DNA from: SAR202 cluster bacterium
Lineage (GTDB): Bacteria > Chloroflexota > Dehalococcoidia > Lucifugimonadales > UBA826
Assembly (NCBI GenBank): GCA_022447825.1
Contig: JAKUTY010000009.1
Coordinates: forward strand, 1 to 59,274
Direction: 5' to 3'
Length of the DNA stretch: 59,274 nucleotides
The notes beneath the pieces were generated by a model that had not been told where the DNA came from, did not search any database, and saw only the letters and a list, made by a program, of their open reading frames with translations. Of the stretch, positions 36,662 through 46,298 are shown piece by piece (position 1 is the stretch's first letter; each line of letters opens with the position of its first letter). Made by a program: the position numbers and the translations under genes.

Positions 36662-37687
36662 ATGAGTACTGCTCAAATAGTTTTTTGGGGGCCAGACGCC
36701 CCTACAGTAGACGTGCAATTTGCATTAGTGAAAGATCAAGCCCCTGCAGGAACTGAAATTTCTTGGGTCAAAGCTGATCTGCCAATTGATGAAGCTGCAG
36801 AGCAACTCAAAGATACTTTGGTGGTAATCACTTATGGAGAAATTCCTTTTACCACAGAATTAGCTGCTAAGTGCCCAAACTTAAGATTGATTCAATCTAC
36901 TAGTGCAGGAACAAATCAATTAGATAAAGTTGGCTTAGCTGAATTAGGTGTAAAAGTTGCGAATAATGGCGGTGGAAATGCTGTATCAGTAGCTGAACAC
37001 ACGATTACTTTAATGATCAGTGTATTTAGAAAATTCCAATTACAATTTGAGAATGTGAAGAATGGAGAATGGATGGGAGATATTCGCGCTGATTGGTTGT
37101 CCCAAGCATTTGAGATTTCCGGGAAAACTGTTGGAATAATTGGATTGGGAAGAATAGGGTCTCGTGTAGCAAAAAGATTACAAGGTTGGGATTGTGAAAT
37201 TATTTATCACGATCCAGTAGATCGAAATGCCGAATTAGTTGAAAAAATGGGATGGACAAAAGTAGATAAAGAAACATTACTAAAAACCGCTGATATTGTT
37301 TCTCTTCATGTTCCATTAAATGATGAAACTAAAGGTATGATTAGCGACCATGAATTCGATATCATGAAACCTACCGCAGTATTGATAAATGCATGTAGAG
37401 GGCCTGTTGTTGATGAAGATGCATTTATTAGAGCAATGGAAGAAAATAAAATTATGGCTGCAGGTGTGGATGTACTTGAAGTGGAACCTACTCCTGAGGA
37501 TAATCCTTTAATTGATATGGATAATGTTTTAATAACTCCACATTTGGCTGCATTTACTCAAGAAGCATGGGCTAAAAGTAGAGCGTTTGCAGGTTATAAT
37601 GCTGCGAGAGTCGCTAAAGGTGAAGAACCTGAGTCTGTAATTAATCCAGACGAATCTACTACAGATCAGACATATTTCACTGACTAG
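36662..37687 (+). CDS. D-isomer-specific 2-hydroxyacid dehydrogenase
   Basis: 341-residue NAD(P)-linked reductase or dehydrogenase of 2-oxo acids. The Rossmann loop GLGRIGSRVAKRL (161-173) is intact. The catalytic triad is Arg246 (ACRGP), Glu273 (VDVLEVEP) and His294 (TPHLAAF). Substrate is not evident; phosphoglycerate, glyoxylate and formate dehydrogenase relatives share these motifs. GGAG lies eight bases upstream, and a TATAAT at 36627-36632 may be its -10. The last 11 bases overlap the convergent IMPase-like gene. Confidence 0.93.
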   Translation: MSTAQIVFWGPDAPTVDVQFALVKDQAPAGTEISWVKADLPIDEAAEQLKDTLVVITYGEIPFTTELAAKCPNLRLIQSTSAGTNQLDKVGLAELGVKVANNGGGNAVSVAEHTITLMISVFRKFQLQFENVKNGEWMGDIRADWLSQAFEISGKTVGIIGLGRIGSRVAKRLQGWDCEIIYHDPVDRNAELVEKMGWTKVDKETLLKTADIVSLHVPLNDETKGMISDHEFDIMKPTAVLINACRGPVVDEDAFIRAMEENKIMAAGVDVLEVEPTPEDNPLIDMDNVLITPHLAAFTQEAWAKSRAFAGYNAARVAKGEEPESVINPDESTTDQTYFTD

Positions 37688-38465
37688 ATAAGGTTTCGAC
37701 TATTTTTGGGTGAATTGCTTTATTAGAAGATATTGCATGCCCTGATGAATATGATTGAAATCCTGAATCGTCTGTCATTTCACCTCCTGCTTCGGACACA
37801 AGAAGATAAAGTGCAGCTACGTCCCAAATATTTACTATTGGGTCAATCATTGATTCAGCTGCACCTTCTGCCACAAGGCAGTGACCCCAAAAGTCCCCGA
37901 CACCTCTTTCTCTCCATGCAGAGTCTAAAATTTTTTGAAAGTTAGGCCATTTTTTTAAGCATTCTTTAGTGCCTGTAAATAAAACCTGAGATTCAGAAAT
38001 TTGGTCAATTTTAGAAACTTCAATTTTAGAAACCTGATCTTTAAATGATTTGTATGCCCCATTATTTTGAGATGCCCACCATCGGCTTCCTAGAGCAGGG
38101 GCAGAAATCATTGATGTGATGATTTGTTTGTTATGTTCAAGCGCGATTAAGGTTGCCCAAATTGGCATTCCCTTCATAAACCCATGAGTACCATCAATGG
38201 GATCTATAATCCATTTAAAATTTGCTTGAGAATTTTTTTGAGCGGATTCTTCGCCAAAAAAACCGTGAGTTGGAAATTTTTTATTAATCATCGTAGACAA
38301 CAGATCTTCAATTTGTTTGTCTGCATTAGTTACAAAAGAACCGTCTGATTTCTTTTCGATCCCCAGATTTTTTTGTTCAATGAAATTAGGCATTGAAATT
38401 TTGTCTGCAGCATTTGCTAATTGGTGACAGTAATCTAAATAAGTTGAAATGTTTTCTTGGGTCAT
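37677..38465 (-). CDS. Inositol monophosphatase family protein
   Basis: 262 residues. Metal-binding motifs are GEE near 79, WIIDPIDGTHGF and a C-terminal WDVAALYLLVSEAGGEMTD. The form is close to histidinol-phosphatase or inositol-phosphatase members; the substrate cannot be fixed. It overlaps the ubiX start by four bases and is part of the ubiX-ubiA-ubiD operon. Its 3' end overlaps the opposing dehydrogenase gene. Confidence 0.9.
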   Translation of the reverse strand: MTQENISTYLDYCHQLANAADKISMPNFIEQKNLGIEKKSDGSFVTNADKQIEDLLSTMINKKFPTHGFFGEESAQKNSQANFKWIIDPIDGTHGFMKGMPIWATLIALEHNKQIITSMISAPALGSRWWASQNNGAYKSFKDQVSKIEVSKIDQISESQVLFTGTKECLKKWPNFQKILDSAWRERGVGDFWGHCLVAEGAAESMIDPIVNIWDVAALYLLVSEAGGEMTDDSGFQSYSSGHAISSNKAIHPKIVETLSSQ

Positions 38466-39061
38466 TTTTTTTGTGGACCCGTATATTGCATATTCTCAGG
38501 TAATTCATCAGAAAGACCAAGTGCAACTAAACTTTTTTGAGCAAGCACTTCAGCAGATTGTTCTAGTGTTTTGATACCTAAGTAATATGGGGGGTCTGAC
38601 GGTAGAATTGTCACACCAATTTTTGCTAAATTACTAAGATTATCTAGGTGGATAGCATTTAATGGAGACTCCCTAGGAACAATTACTAATTTCCTTTTTT
38701 CTTTGAGGCATACATCCGCAGCTCTTCTGATTAAATTATCAGATAAGCCTGCAGATATAGCGGATACAGTCGCCATGCTGCATGGGACTATGATCATGCC
38801 TTTTGATGGGTAGCTGCCACTAGCAATAGGAGCTGTAAAGTCACCTATTGGAAATATTTCGAATTTGTTATGATCAGACCATCTTTCAATAGATTCTCCA
38901 AATGACTCTTCCATTTCTTGTTGCCAAACCATTCGGGATGGACCTGATGCAACTACAGATACTCCAAAATCATTATCTATAAGTGTATCGATCATTTTTG
39001 AAGCTAGAATAGCTCCACTAGCTCCTGAAATTCCTACTATTACTCTATTTTCTGTATCCAT
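38462..39061 (-). CDS. ubiX: UbiX family flavin prenyltransferase
   Basis: Makes prenylated FMN, the cofactor of UbiD decarboxylases, from FMN and dimethylallyl phosphate. 199 residues. The N-terminal GISGASGAILASKM phosphate/flavin loop, the PIASGSYPSKGMIIVPCSMATVSAIS block and VPRESPLNAIHL are diagnostic. It follows ubiA by two bases, and ubiD lies in the same operon. Confidence 0.96.
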   Translation of the reverse strand: MDTENRVIVGISGASGAILASKMIDTLIDNDFGVSVVASGPSRMVWQQEMEESFGESIERWSDHNKFEIFPIGDFTAPIASGSYPSKGMIIVPCSMATVSAISAGLSDNLIRRAADVCLKEKRKLVIVPRESPLNAIHLDNLSNLAKIGVTILPSDPPYYLGIKTLEQSAEVLAQKSLVALGLSDELPENMQYTGPQKK

Positions 39062-39063
39062 AC

Positions 39064-39936
39064 TTATATTATAGCTAAGAGTGTTCCTAAAAGCATTGAA
39101 CAGGATACAAAAGCATTGATGCGAAGAAATGCAATTCCCATTTTTGACAAATCATCAGGGGAAATTAACATATATTTATAAATCATTAAAAAAGTCGCGG
39201 ATAGGCATCCGAAAAAATAAACATAATTCAAATCTAAAATGAATCCTACAGTTAATAGGCTCATCATTGATAAGACATCCATTATTTTTGAGATTAAAAA
39301 TGCATTTTTAATTCCAAACTTTTTAGCCACTGAGTGTAAATTGTTTTTGGATTGAAATTCTATATCTTGCGAGTGGTACAAAATATCAAAACTGCCTGCC
39401 CAGAATGCTACAGCTAGAGATAAAAGAAATGGAATTATATTGTAAGATCCTGTTACTCCAATCCATGCAGCAGATGGTGCAATAGCTAAGGCCCATCCTA
39501 ATAATATATTCGCTGTCCAGGTAAAACGTTTTGTGTATGGATAAATTGATAAATACAATAAAGCAATAGGAGCTAGAATCAAAGCTACTAGATTTAATTG
39601 AAACGAAGCAAAAAAGAAAATTAAAGCACTTGCAAGTGTTGGAACTAACACCTCTTTTATACTTAATAATCCTTTAGGGATATGTCTCTCAGCAGTTCTA
39701 GGGTTTTTACTATCAATTTGATTGTCAATTATCCGATTCATAGCCATACCAAATGTTCTGGCTGTAATCATCGCTATAGTAATCCATAAAAAAGTTTGGA
39801 TAGTAGGTAGTTTTTGTATTGAGAGAATCATTCCAATGTAGGCAAATGGGAGCGCGAATATGCTTTCTTGAAATTTAATTGCTTGAAAGAAATATTGGGT
39901 TTTATTAATTAGATTTTTAGAGGTCTGATTATTCAA
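39064..39936 (-). CDS. ubiA: UbiA family prenyltransferase
   Basis: Membrane enzyme attaching a polyprenyl chain to an aromatic acid, for ubiquinone or (as MqnP) futalosine-route menaquinone. 290 residues with about eight or nine membrane segments. The first Asp motif is NRIIDNQID, and the second region contains YHSQDIEFQ. It overlaps ubiD by eight bases. Which quinone is made cannot be told from this window. Confidence 0.92.
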   Translation of the reverse strand: MNNQTSKNLINKTQYFFQAIKFQESIFALPFAYIGMILSIQKLPTIQTFLWITIAMITARTFGMAMNRIIDNQIDSKNPRTAERHIPKGLLSIKEVLVPTLASALIFFFASFQLNLVALILAPIALLYLSIYPYTKRFTWTANILLGWALAIAPSAAWIGVTGSYNIIPFLLSLAVAFWAGSFDILYHSQDIEFQSKNNLHSVAKKFGIKNAFLISKIMDVLSMMSLLTVGFILDLNYVYFFGCLSATFLMIYKYMLISPDDLSKMGIAFLRINAFVSCSMLLGTLLAII

Positions 39937-41386
39937 ATCCGTACTCTTTCCATCTTTTATTAATTAAATCTAGTATTTCACTATCCATTTCAACATCTGG
40001 TGGCCATTCTCTAGTCCTACCGTCCATTTTAGTCTTTGTAGTAGCATCTAAGCCAATTTTACTTCCTATTTTGGGAGTTGAACTCGAATGGTCTAAATCA
40101 TCAATAGGTCCATCTAGTATGACAATGTCATTTTTGGGGTCTAAATTGCTTGTGACACGCCATGCAACTTCGGAAACGTTTTGAACATCTACAAAATCAT
40201 CTACAACTATAATTCCTTTAACTAGCATCATTTGGCCTAACCCCCAAAGAGCATTCATTACTTTTCTAGTATGACCAGGGAATTGTTTTTTCATGGATAC
40301 TATAATCAGGTTATGAAATACACCTTCTGCAGGCATGTTTACATCTTTGATTTCAGGTAAAGTTAATTTCAATGCGGGAAGCATTAGTCTCTCTACAGCT
40401 TTACCCATGAAAAAATCTTCAGATGGCGGTCTACCTACTACGGTAGCTGGATAAATGTAGTCTTTTTTGTGAGTAATGGCAGTCAAATGAAATACGGGGT
40501 ATTCATCTTCTAGAGAATAATATCCCGTATGATCACCGAAAGGACCTTCTGTCCTAAGTTCTCCCGGTATCACATACCCCTCTAAAACTATTTCGGAGTT
40601 AGCTGGAACTTCTAAATCTACAGTTTTACATTTCACCATTTCGATTGGAGAGTTTTTGATAACACCCGCTACAGCTATTTCATACATGTCTGGAGGTATA
40701 GGTAAAACTCCGGACCACATTGTTACAGGGTCTCCTCCCAATGCTATAGCTACTTCTAATTTATTAATTTTGTTTTCTTCTCCCGATCTGAAATGGCTAG
40801 CTCCCACTTTATGGGTTTGCCAGTGCATACCCGCAGTTTTTTTATCGAAAATCTGCATTCTGTATATTCCGACATTTTTAGTTTTTGTTACTGGATCTTT
40901 AGAGAAAACTAAAGGTAAAGTGATGTATTTCCCACCATCCATGGGCCAGCATTTCAAGTGAGGAAATACAGTTAAGTCTGCTTCTTCGTTTTCCAATACT
41001 ACCTCTTGTACTGGTGCAGAAGTAATGATTTTGGGTTGAGTCCGCGCTAAAGAAACCAAATCTTTTAATGTGCGTAATTTGTCTATCATCGATGTAGGAG
41101 GTGTTTTTGCGATGTTTAATATTGACTCAACTTTTTCAGTAAGTTCATCCGAATTGTCTATTCCTAACCCCCATGCCATTCTTTGGTGCGATCCAAATAA
41201 ATTGGTTACGACTGGATGATTGAATCCTTTTACGTTTTCAAATAGTAGTGCCGGACCGTTAGATTTAATAGTTCTATCAGTAATAGCTGAGATTTCTAAT
41301 TCAGTTGATACTTCAGCAGTTATTCTAAGAAGATCACCTTTTGTTTCTAAATGTTCTATAAAATCTTGTAAGTTTTTGAATGACAT
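39929..41386 (-). CDS. ubiD: UbiD family decarboxylase
   Basis: Prenyl-FMN-dependent (de)carboxylase of 485 residues. The family N-terminus NLQDFIEHLETKGDLLRI, the ENVKGF segment and the active-site stretch EGPFGDHTGYYS are clear. With UbiX and UbiA it probably decarboxylates the prenylated aromatic acid in quinone synthesis. A role on another aromatic acid remains possible. It overlaps the upstream fusion gene by one base. Confidence 0.95.
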   Translation of the reverse strand: MSFKNLQDFIEHLETKGDLLRITAEVSTELEISAITDRTIKSNGPALLFENVKGFNHPVVTNLFGSHQRMAWGLGIDNSDELTEKVESILNIAKTPPTSMIDKLRTLKDLVSLARTQPKIITSAPVQEVVLENEEADLTVFPHLKCWPMDGGKYITLPLVFSKDPVTKTKNVGIYRMQIFDKKTAGMHWQTHKVGASHFRSGEENKINKLEVAIALGGDPVTMWSGVLPIPPDMYEIAVAGVIKNSPIEMVKCKTVDLEVPANSEIVLEGYVIPGELRTEGPFGDHTGYYSLEDEYPVFHLTAITHKKDYIYPATVVGRPPSEDFFMGKAVERLMLPALKLTLPEIKDVNMPAEGVFHNLIIVSMKKQFPGHTRKVMNALWGLGQMMLVKGIIVVDDFVDVQNVSEVAWRVTSNLDPKNDIVILDGPIDDLDHSSSTPKIGSKIGLDATTKTKMDGRTREWPPDVEMDSEILDLINKRWKEYGFE

Positions 41387-42525
41387 TATTTTTCTGATAA
41401 TCCGCTTAGTCTTAGTTGTGTCGAAGAGATATCGATTCTGAATTTAGATTCAGGGATAGATTTGAAAATTTCAGTAAATCTTTCAGGTATGTTAAGAGCT
41501 GATAATTCTCTAAAACTTCCATCAGACAATCTTCCGGCAACTAAAAAGTCACAGCCAGTTTCTTCAATTTCATGAAGAGAATTGTACATAACATTTTCAC
41601 TTTGGTCGTAATATTTGGGGTTTATTAATCTTGCCGCAGTGTCCCACCCTATTACAAAAGTACTTCCTGGGAAAATTTTGGATTTTTGAGAGAAGAGAGG
41701 GGAATTACTCACTAGAATAGTATGGTTAGATTCGAATTGTGCTAGCCTCGCATTAATTTCATCATTGGATAGAGGTGGTTTATCTACGTTGAATGCAGAA
41801 AGTTCAAAGGCTGGAATTTTATTGGTGATTTGAGAAGCTAGATTTAGTAAATTGATATGTCCTTTATGTATTGGATTAAAAGAGCCTGAAAGGATTACAC
41901 CTGAAAAATTACTGTCAGAAAACTTTGGAGATTTACCTGAATATTCAATCGATTCAATTTGCTTAGATGTCAATGCTGATAATTCATTTTCAAATTGTAT
42001 TTTTGTATTAGAAGTATTTTCGGATCTGATTGAATCGGGGGATTCGCCGAATATTTCTTCATGAAGAAATTCTATGATTGATTGACTGACTAATTCTTCT
42101 TCTTCTCTTCTTGTTAATTTTCCTTTCATAAATTTAATATGAACTGTATTTCGGACACTGTCTGACCAAAAAGAAATAAAAGCTTGGTTGTCTCCCTTTC
42201 TTTTTCTTGATGTACTTATAGCTGCAGTACACGACACACCAACAATCTTATTGTTAGATGATCGTAGTTTAACTCCTCGCCTGTAAGCTTGTTCAGCCAT
42301 CATGAGTGAAGTTGAACTAGAAACAAAATTTTCTGGGGTTGAATTTAAAAGAGCTGTCATGGATTTTTCCGAGTAGGGTACGTTAGCTTCTAAAAGTGAG
42401 TTAGATGCGCCTGGAACTTCTAAAAGCCATGACAATGCTTTGGTACCTGCTCCTGAAACAGATAAAACAATTTTGACATCACATTCATGAATTCTTTCTA
42501 TAGAGTTCTGTATATTTTTTAGCAT
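41386..42525 (-). CDS. CinA-like amidase domain fused to NadD-like nucleotidylyltransferase
   Basis: 379 residues in two parts. Residues 1-160 resemble the CinA C-terminal (nicotinamide-nucleotide amidase) domain: SVSGAGTKALSWLLEVPGAS, PYSEKSMTALL and VGVSCTAAI. Residues 207-379 are a nucleotidylyltransferase with GSFNPIHKGH (214-223, HxGH) and a late ISSTQLR motif, as in NMN/NaMN adenylyltransferases. The combination would deamidate NMN and adenylylate the product, giving NAD recycling in one chain (inference). Related CinA/nucleotidylyltransferase architectures are known in plants. First gene of the ubiD operon; the next start overlaps its stop. Confidence 0.8.
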   Translation of the reverse strand: MLKNIQNSIERIHECDVKIVLSVSGAGTKALSWLLEVPGASNSLLEANVPYSEKSMTALLNSTPENFVSSSTSLMMAEQAYRRGVKLRSSNNKIVGVSCTAAISTSRKRKGDNQAFISFWSDSVRNTVHIKFMKGKLTRREEEELVSQSIIEFLHEEIFGESPDSIRSENTSNTKIQFENELSALTSKQIESIEYSGKSPKFSDSNFSGVILSGSFNPIHKGHINLLNLASQITNKIPAFELSAFNVDKPPLSNDEINARLAQFESNHTILVSNSPLFSQKSKIFPGSTFVIGWDTAARLINPKYYDQSENVMYNSLHEIEETGCDFLVAGRLSDGSFRELSALNIPERFTEIFKSIPESKFRIDISSTQLRLSGLSEK

Positions 42526-42588
42526 AAGTTGTAGGGTGTTTTCTCTATAAATCTAATATACCAAAATAAATATATATTAGTAATTTAA

Positions 42589-43161
42589 TTAAAGTAAATT
42601 AATCATTCTGTGCCTGAGAATTATTCTGATTAGTGACAATAGTAGAGTGCTGGCAATAATAAATATTACAGAACTCCAATCAAATCCATGGATTATTAAC
42701 CCAAGTGAAGTCCCTGCTGCAGGAGGATGTTCTGTATTGGTTACTACCATTATTATGATTCCGATCCCTACTGAAACTGCTGCACATATGTTGAGAATTA
42801 ATCTAGAATCATTGATATTCAATACTTGTATTAAGACTATTATTAGTAAGGCGATCAATATCGCAACTAAATGCCCTCCTATTACCTTCCTTGGAGTAGC
42901 CGCTATACTGTCAGGTACAACAAAAATTGTGAAAGCTGAAGATGCTACGCCAACTACTATCGCTGCTCTCATGACACTATCGCCAATAATTAAAATTAAA
43001 AATAAAGACACAATAGCTAAAAAGCATTGAAGTAAATATTGAGGCCATTTTGAGTGAATGTATTGGTCCAGAATATTGGGTAGGATGCCGTGAGGTGCTG
43101 GTATATGAGGTAAGTGAATCTGATTTGACTTATTTTTTTTATTGTTCACATTGACTCTCAA
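42589..43161 (-). CDS. HPP family membrane protein
   Basis: 190 residues with four or five hydrophobic segments. The signature NTEHPPAAGTSLGL gives the family its name. Some HPP proteins are linked to nitrite transport, and others carry CBS domains, which are absent here. It is divergent from trkH, with a 139-base intergenic region holding a TATAAT (43264-43269) in the trkH direction. Confidence 0.88.
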   Translation of the reverse strand: MRVNVNNKKNKSNQIHLPHIPAPHGILPNILDQYIHSKWPQYLLQCFLAIVSLFLILIIGDSVMRAAIVVGVASSAFTIFVVPDSIAATPRKVIGGHLVAILIALLIIVLIQVLNINDSRLILNICAAVSVGIGIIIMVVTNTEHPPAAGTSLGLIIHGFDWSSVIFIIASTLLLSLIRIILRHRMINLL

Positions 43162-43300
43162 AACTTGATAATTCTTATAGATTTGATTTTTTTAAACTAA
43201 AATCATACAAAATACTAGTATTATCAAGCTTAATTTTGTGTGTTTTTAAAAAAACTATTCAAGTATAATTTCACTGGTTACCTATATAAGTAGAGGTTTA

Positions 43301-44716
43301 ATGCAACAATCAGGTGATTATTTAATTAAAAAAAGGCGACAGCGAGACATGTCTCCCAATTCATTTGATGTTAGGGAGAGACGGTTTAGTTCTAAAACTT
43401 TTTCTTCACCTTTTTTAATATCATTGATATTTTTTATTCTAATATCATTGGGATCTATTCTGTTATTACTGCCTTTTTCTCATCATTCAGAAGGTTTAGG
43501 AGATCCAATTGTGGCTATATTCACTGCAACTTCTGCAGTTACTGTTACAGGTCTTGTACTAGAACCTACTAGTGTTTATTGGACAACTTTTGGGCAATCG
43601 GTGATTTTGTTGTTGATGTTTGTAGGTGGATTGGGGATTATGACTATGGCAGCATTTCTTTTGGCAATATTGGGTCAGAAAGTTTCTACATCCCAAAAAC
43701 TTATGATTAGAGAAACCATGAATACAAGCAATATTGGAGGCATTCAGTCTCTTAGTGTGGCTATTGTGGGTACTGCAATTGCTATCCAATTAGTTGGGTT
43801 TGTGCTCCTTTTGGCTAGGTTTTTATTTGTTTTTCCTCTTGATGAAGCTATTTGGCAAGCTTTATTCCATTCAGTTTCAGCTTTCAATAATGCAGGTTTT
43901 CTAGCATTTAGTTCAAAAGAAGGATTGAATCAATTTCAATCTGATTTTGTAGTCATTTCTATTATGACTTGGTTGATAATTTTAGGTTCTTTAAGCTTTT
44001 GGGTTGTGGCTGACATATTTACAAAGAAGCAATTTCGATTGTATTCATTGGTATCAAAAATTGTCATTGTGACTACGATTTCTTTGATTATTATTTCATC
44101 TTCAGCATTTTTCTTTTTAGAGAGAGCTAATGTTCAAACTATTGGGAATTTAAATTTAAGTAATCAAGTTTTTATTTCAATTTTCGAATCTGTTAGCGGA
44201 AGAACTGCAGGTTTTACAACTATTGACTATACGCAAATTAATAATTCAACAAATATTTTCCAAACAACCATGATGTTTATCGGTGGCGCTACTGGATCTG
44301 TTGCCGGAGGAATTAAAGTTACAACTTTATTTGTAATAATTATGAGTGTATTGGCTTTGATCAGAGAAAATCCAGAAATTCACGTTTTTAAAAGACATAT
44401 TGATCAACCCACTGTCATTAGATCTTATGCAATATTAGTTATTTCCTTAATGTTTGTACTTCTTTGTGCGTTTTTATTGTCTATAACCAATGACGGGTTT
44501 TTATTTAAAGATATTTTATTTGACTCTGTATCGGCATATGGGACTGTGGGATTGACTTCTGGAGTGACTGAACAACTTAATTCAATTGGAAAATTAATTG
44601 TGGTTTTTACTATGTTCCTAGGGAGAATCGGCCCTTTAATTATCGGGCTGAGAATGATTCCTACTCAAGAAAATTCAGGATTTCGATATCCAAATGAAAC
44701 AGTTACAATAGGCTGA
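43301..44716 (+). CDS. trkH: TrkH/KtrB family potassium uptake channel subunit
   Basis: 471-residue membrane protein with the four-fold M1-P-M2 pattern. Selectivity segments include TATSAVTVTGL, SAFNNAGF, VSGRTAGFTTID and VSAYGTVGLTSGV. Forms the K+ path and works with the RCK protein encoded next (13-base gap). GAGG lies six bases upstream of ATG. Whether transport is driven by Na+ or H+ is not visible. Confidence 0.94.
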   Translation: MQQSGDYLIKKRRQRDMSPNSFDVRERRFSSKTFSSPFLISLIFFILISLGSILLLLPFSHHSEGLGDPIVAIFTATSAVTVTGLVLEPTSVYWTTFGQSVILLLMFVGGLGIMTMAAFLLAILGQKVSTSQKLMIRETMNTSNIGGIQSLSVAIVGTAIAIQLVGFVLLLARFLFVFPLDEAIWQALFHSVSAFNNAGFLAFSSKEGLNQFQSDFVVISIMTWLIILGSLSFWVVADIFTKKQFRLYSLVSKIVIVTTISLIIISSSAFFFLERANVQTIGNLNLSNQVFISIFESVSGRTAGFTTIDYTQINNSTNIFQTTMMFIGGATGSVAGGIKVTTLFVIIMSVLALIRENPEIHVFKRHIDQPTVIRSYAILVISLMFVLLCAFLLSITNDGFLFKDILFDSVSAYGTVGLTSGVTEQLNSIGKLIVVFTMFLGRIGPLIIGLRMIPTQENSGFRYPNETVTIG

Positions 44717-44729
44717 TATAAGGAACACT

Positions 44730-45395
44730 ATGGCAAATAAACAAGTAGCAGTAATAGGTTTAGGTAGATTTGGTATTAGTACCACAAGAACTTTATATAA
44801 TCTTGGTTATGATGTTTTGGCCATTGATAACAATGACGAAAGAGTACAGGCAGTTTTAGGTCAATGCACTTATGCAGTTACTGCTGATTGTACGAGCGAA
44901 ATTGCATTAAAAGATTTAGGTATTCAAGATTATGAAGTTGTAATTATCACAATACAATCTGATGTAGCTCCCAGTGTAATGATTTCAGTTTTAATGAAAA
45001 CTTTGGGAGTAAAAAATGTAATTGCTAGAGCAAGAGATGCTTTACATGCTAATACATTAAGGAGAGTTGGAGTTGATAGAGTGATTCAGCCAGAGGAAGA
45101 AATGGGTACAAGGCTTGCTCACAGTTTATACAATGCAAGTGTTGAAGAATATATCGGAATTACAAATAATTATGGTGTCAGTAGATTTAGAGTACCCGCA
45201 AGATTTTCAGGAAAAACTTTAGAAGAAGTAGGCTTTACGTCAGCTTCGGATAGTTATGGAATAGCAGCTTTGGCTTTATGTAAAGGTAGAAAAGTTACCT
45301 TGAATCCTTCTTTATCAGAAAAAGTGAAAGAAGGAAATTTAGTTGTTGTAGCTGCACATGACTCTGATTTAGAGTCTTTAGAAAAAGTAACATAA
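44730..45395 (+). CDS. trkA: TrkA/KtrA family potassium uptake regulator
   Basis: 221-residue cytoplasmic ring subunit. An RCK-N Rossmann domain has an intact GLGRFG motif and the nucleotide-gripping Asp in LAIDNNDERV. An RCK-C ligand domain follows from about residue 135. It gates the TrkH channel in response to nucleotides. AAGGAAC precedes the start. Confidence 0.94.
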   Translation: MANKQVAVIGLGRFGISTTRTLYNLGYDVLAIDNNDERVQAVLGQCTYAVTADCTSEIALKDLGIQDYEVVIITIQSDVAPSVMISVLMKTLGVKNVIARARDALHANTLRRVGVDRVIQPEEEMGTRLAHSLYNASVEEYIGITNNYGVSRFRVPARFSGKTLEEVGFTSASDSYGIAALALCKGRKVTLNPSLSEKVKEGNLVVVAAHDSDLESLEKVT

Positions 45396-45417
45396 ATATA
45401 TTTTGTAAGGATATTAC

Positions 45418-45804
45418 ATGTGGGTTGCTTTAGTTGATGGCTCTGATAACGATCATTTAATTATCAAAACCGCTCAGGGATTTCTTAAAAATAAAGAACC
45501 TATGAGATTGTTATATGTTATTGAAGTTTCCAGAGAATTCCCTGTAGATAAAGAAATCACACATCTTACTGAACTAGCTGAGAATTATTTGGAAACATTG
45601 GAAGAAAACAGTAAAAATAATATAAATGCAGATATAGTTCAATCTAGATCTGTTAAAAGTGCTTTGATTGCATTATCTAAAGATGATGATGTTGATGGGA
45701 TAATTATAGGAAACAACAATTTTAAAGATGAGGATTTTCAAAGTATGTCTGAAATAATTAAAAAATCTGAGTGCAACTTGATTTTTTGTAATGCTTTCAT
45801 TTAA
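45418..45804 (+). CDS. UspA-like (universal stress protein fold) protein
   Basis: 128 residues. VALVDGSDND at the start, the LLYVIEVS strand and the late VDGIIIGNNNF segment fit a Usp fold. The ATP-binding GxxGS motif near the end is not conserved, so it may be of the non-ATP-binding type. Usp domains often regulate ion channels. It sits inside the K+ uptake operon, 22 bases after trkA. Confidence 0.75.
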   Translation: MWVALVDGSDNDHLIIKTAQGFLKNKEPMRLLYVIEVSREFPVDKEITHLTELAENYLETLEENSKNNINADIVQSRSVKSALIALSKDDDVDGIIIGNNNFKDEDFQSMSEIIKKSECNLIFCNAFI

Positions 45805-45830
45805 TAAACAAATGATTTTTAGGAGAGAAA

Positions 45831-46298
45831 ATGGTTGATAATATTTCTGATGAAATACCAAATATTTCAAGACCTCAGAAAATCATGGTAGTTGGATGTG
45901 AAAAATTCAGTGCTAGAACAATTAACCATTTATCTAAAGATGGACATGTACTAAAAGTTGTGGAACAGTCTTCAGATAGGTTTAATTTTTTGCCTCAAGA
46001 AAAGATTGATTCAAATAGTATTTCTACCGTTTTGGGAGACTATACCGACAGAAATTTTTGGAATCAAATTAAATTGAATGACATCGATATTTTTATCGCA
46101 GCTACAGAAATAGATTCATGTAATTTGTTTTTATATCATCTAGCAACTCACATTTTAAAGGTCCCTAAAGTTTTTGTGATTTTGAAAGATGGTAAATTAG
46201 CAAATATTTATCAAACTTTTGATATGAAAATTATAAACATTTCTGAATTGGTAGTTAATTCAATTGATAATTATATCAATCACGATGAGGACATTTAA
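45831..46298 (+). CDS. Degenerate TrkA-N (RCK-N) protein, first
   Basis: 155 residues forming only the RCK-N Rossmann domain. Strand 1 is KIMVVGCEKFS: the GxGxxG motif reads GCEKFS, losing two glycines, although the acidic KVVEQSSDR end and the LGDYTDRNFW region remain. NAD(H) binding is therefore doubtful; it may be a structural partner of the TrkA ring. GGAGAG lies upstream, and its stop abuts the next gene. Confidence 0.78.
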   Translation: MVDNISDEIPNISRPQKIMVVGCEKFSARTINHLSKDGHVLKVVEQSSDRFNFLPQEKIDSNSISTVLGDYTDRNFWNQIKLNDIDIFIAATEIDSCNLFLYHLATHILKVPKVFVILKDGKLANIYQTFDMKIINISELVVNSIDNYINHDEDI

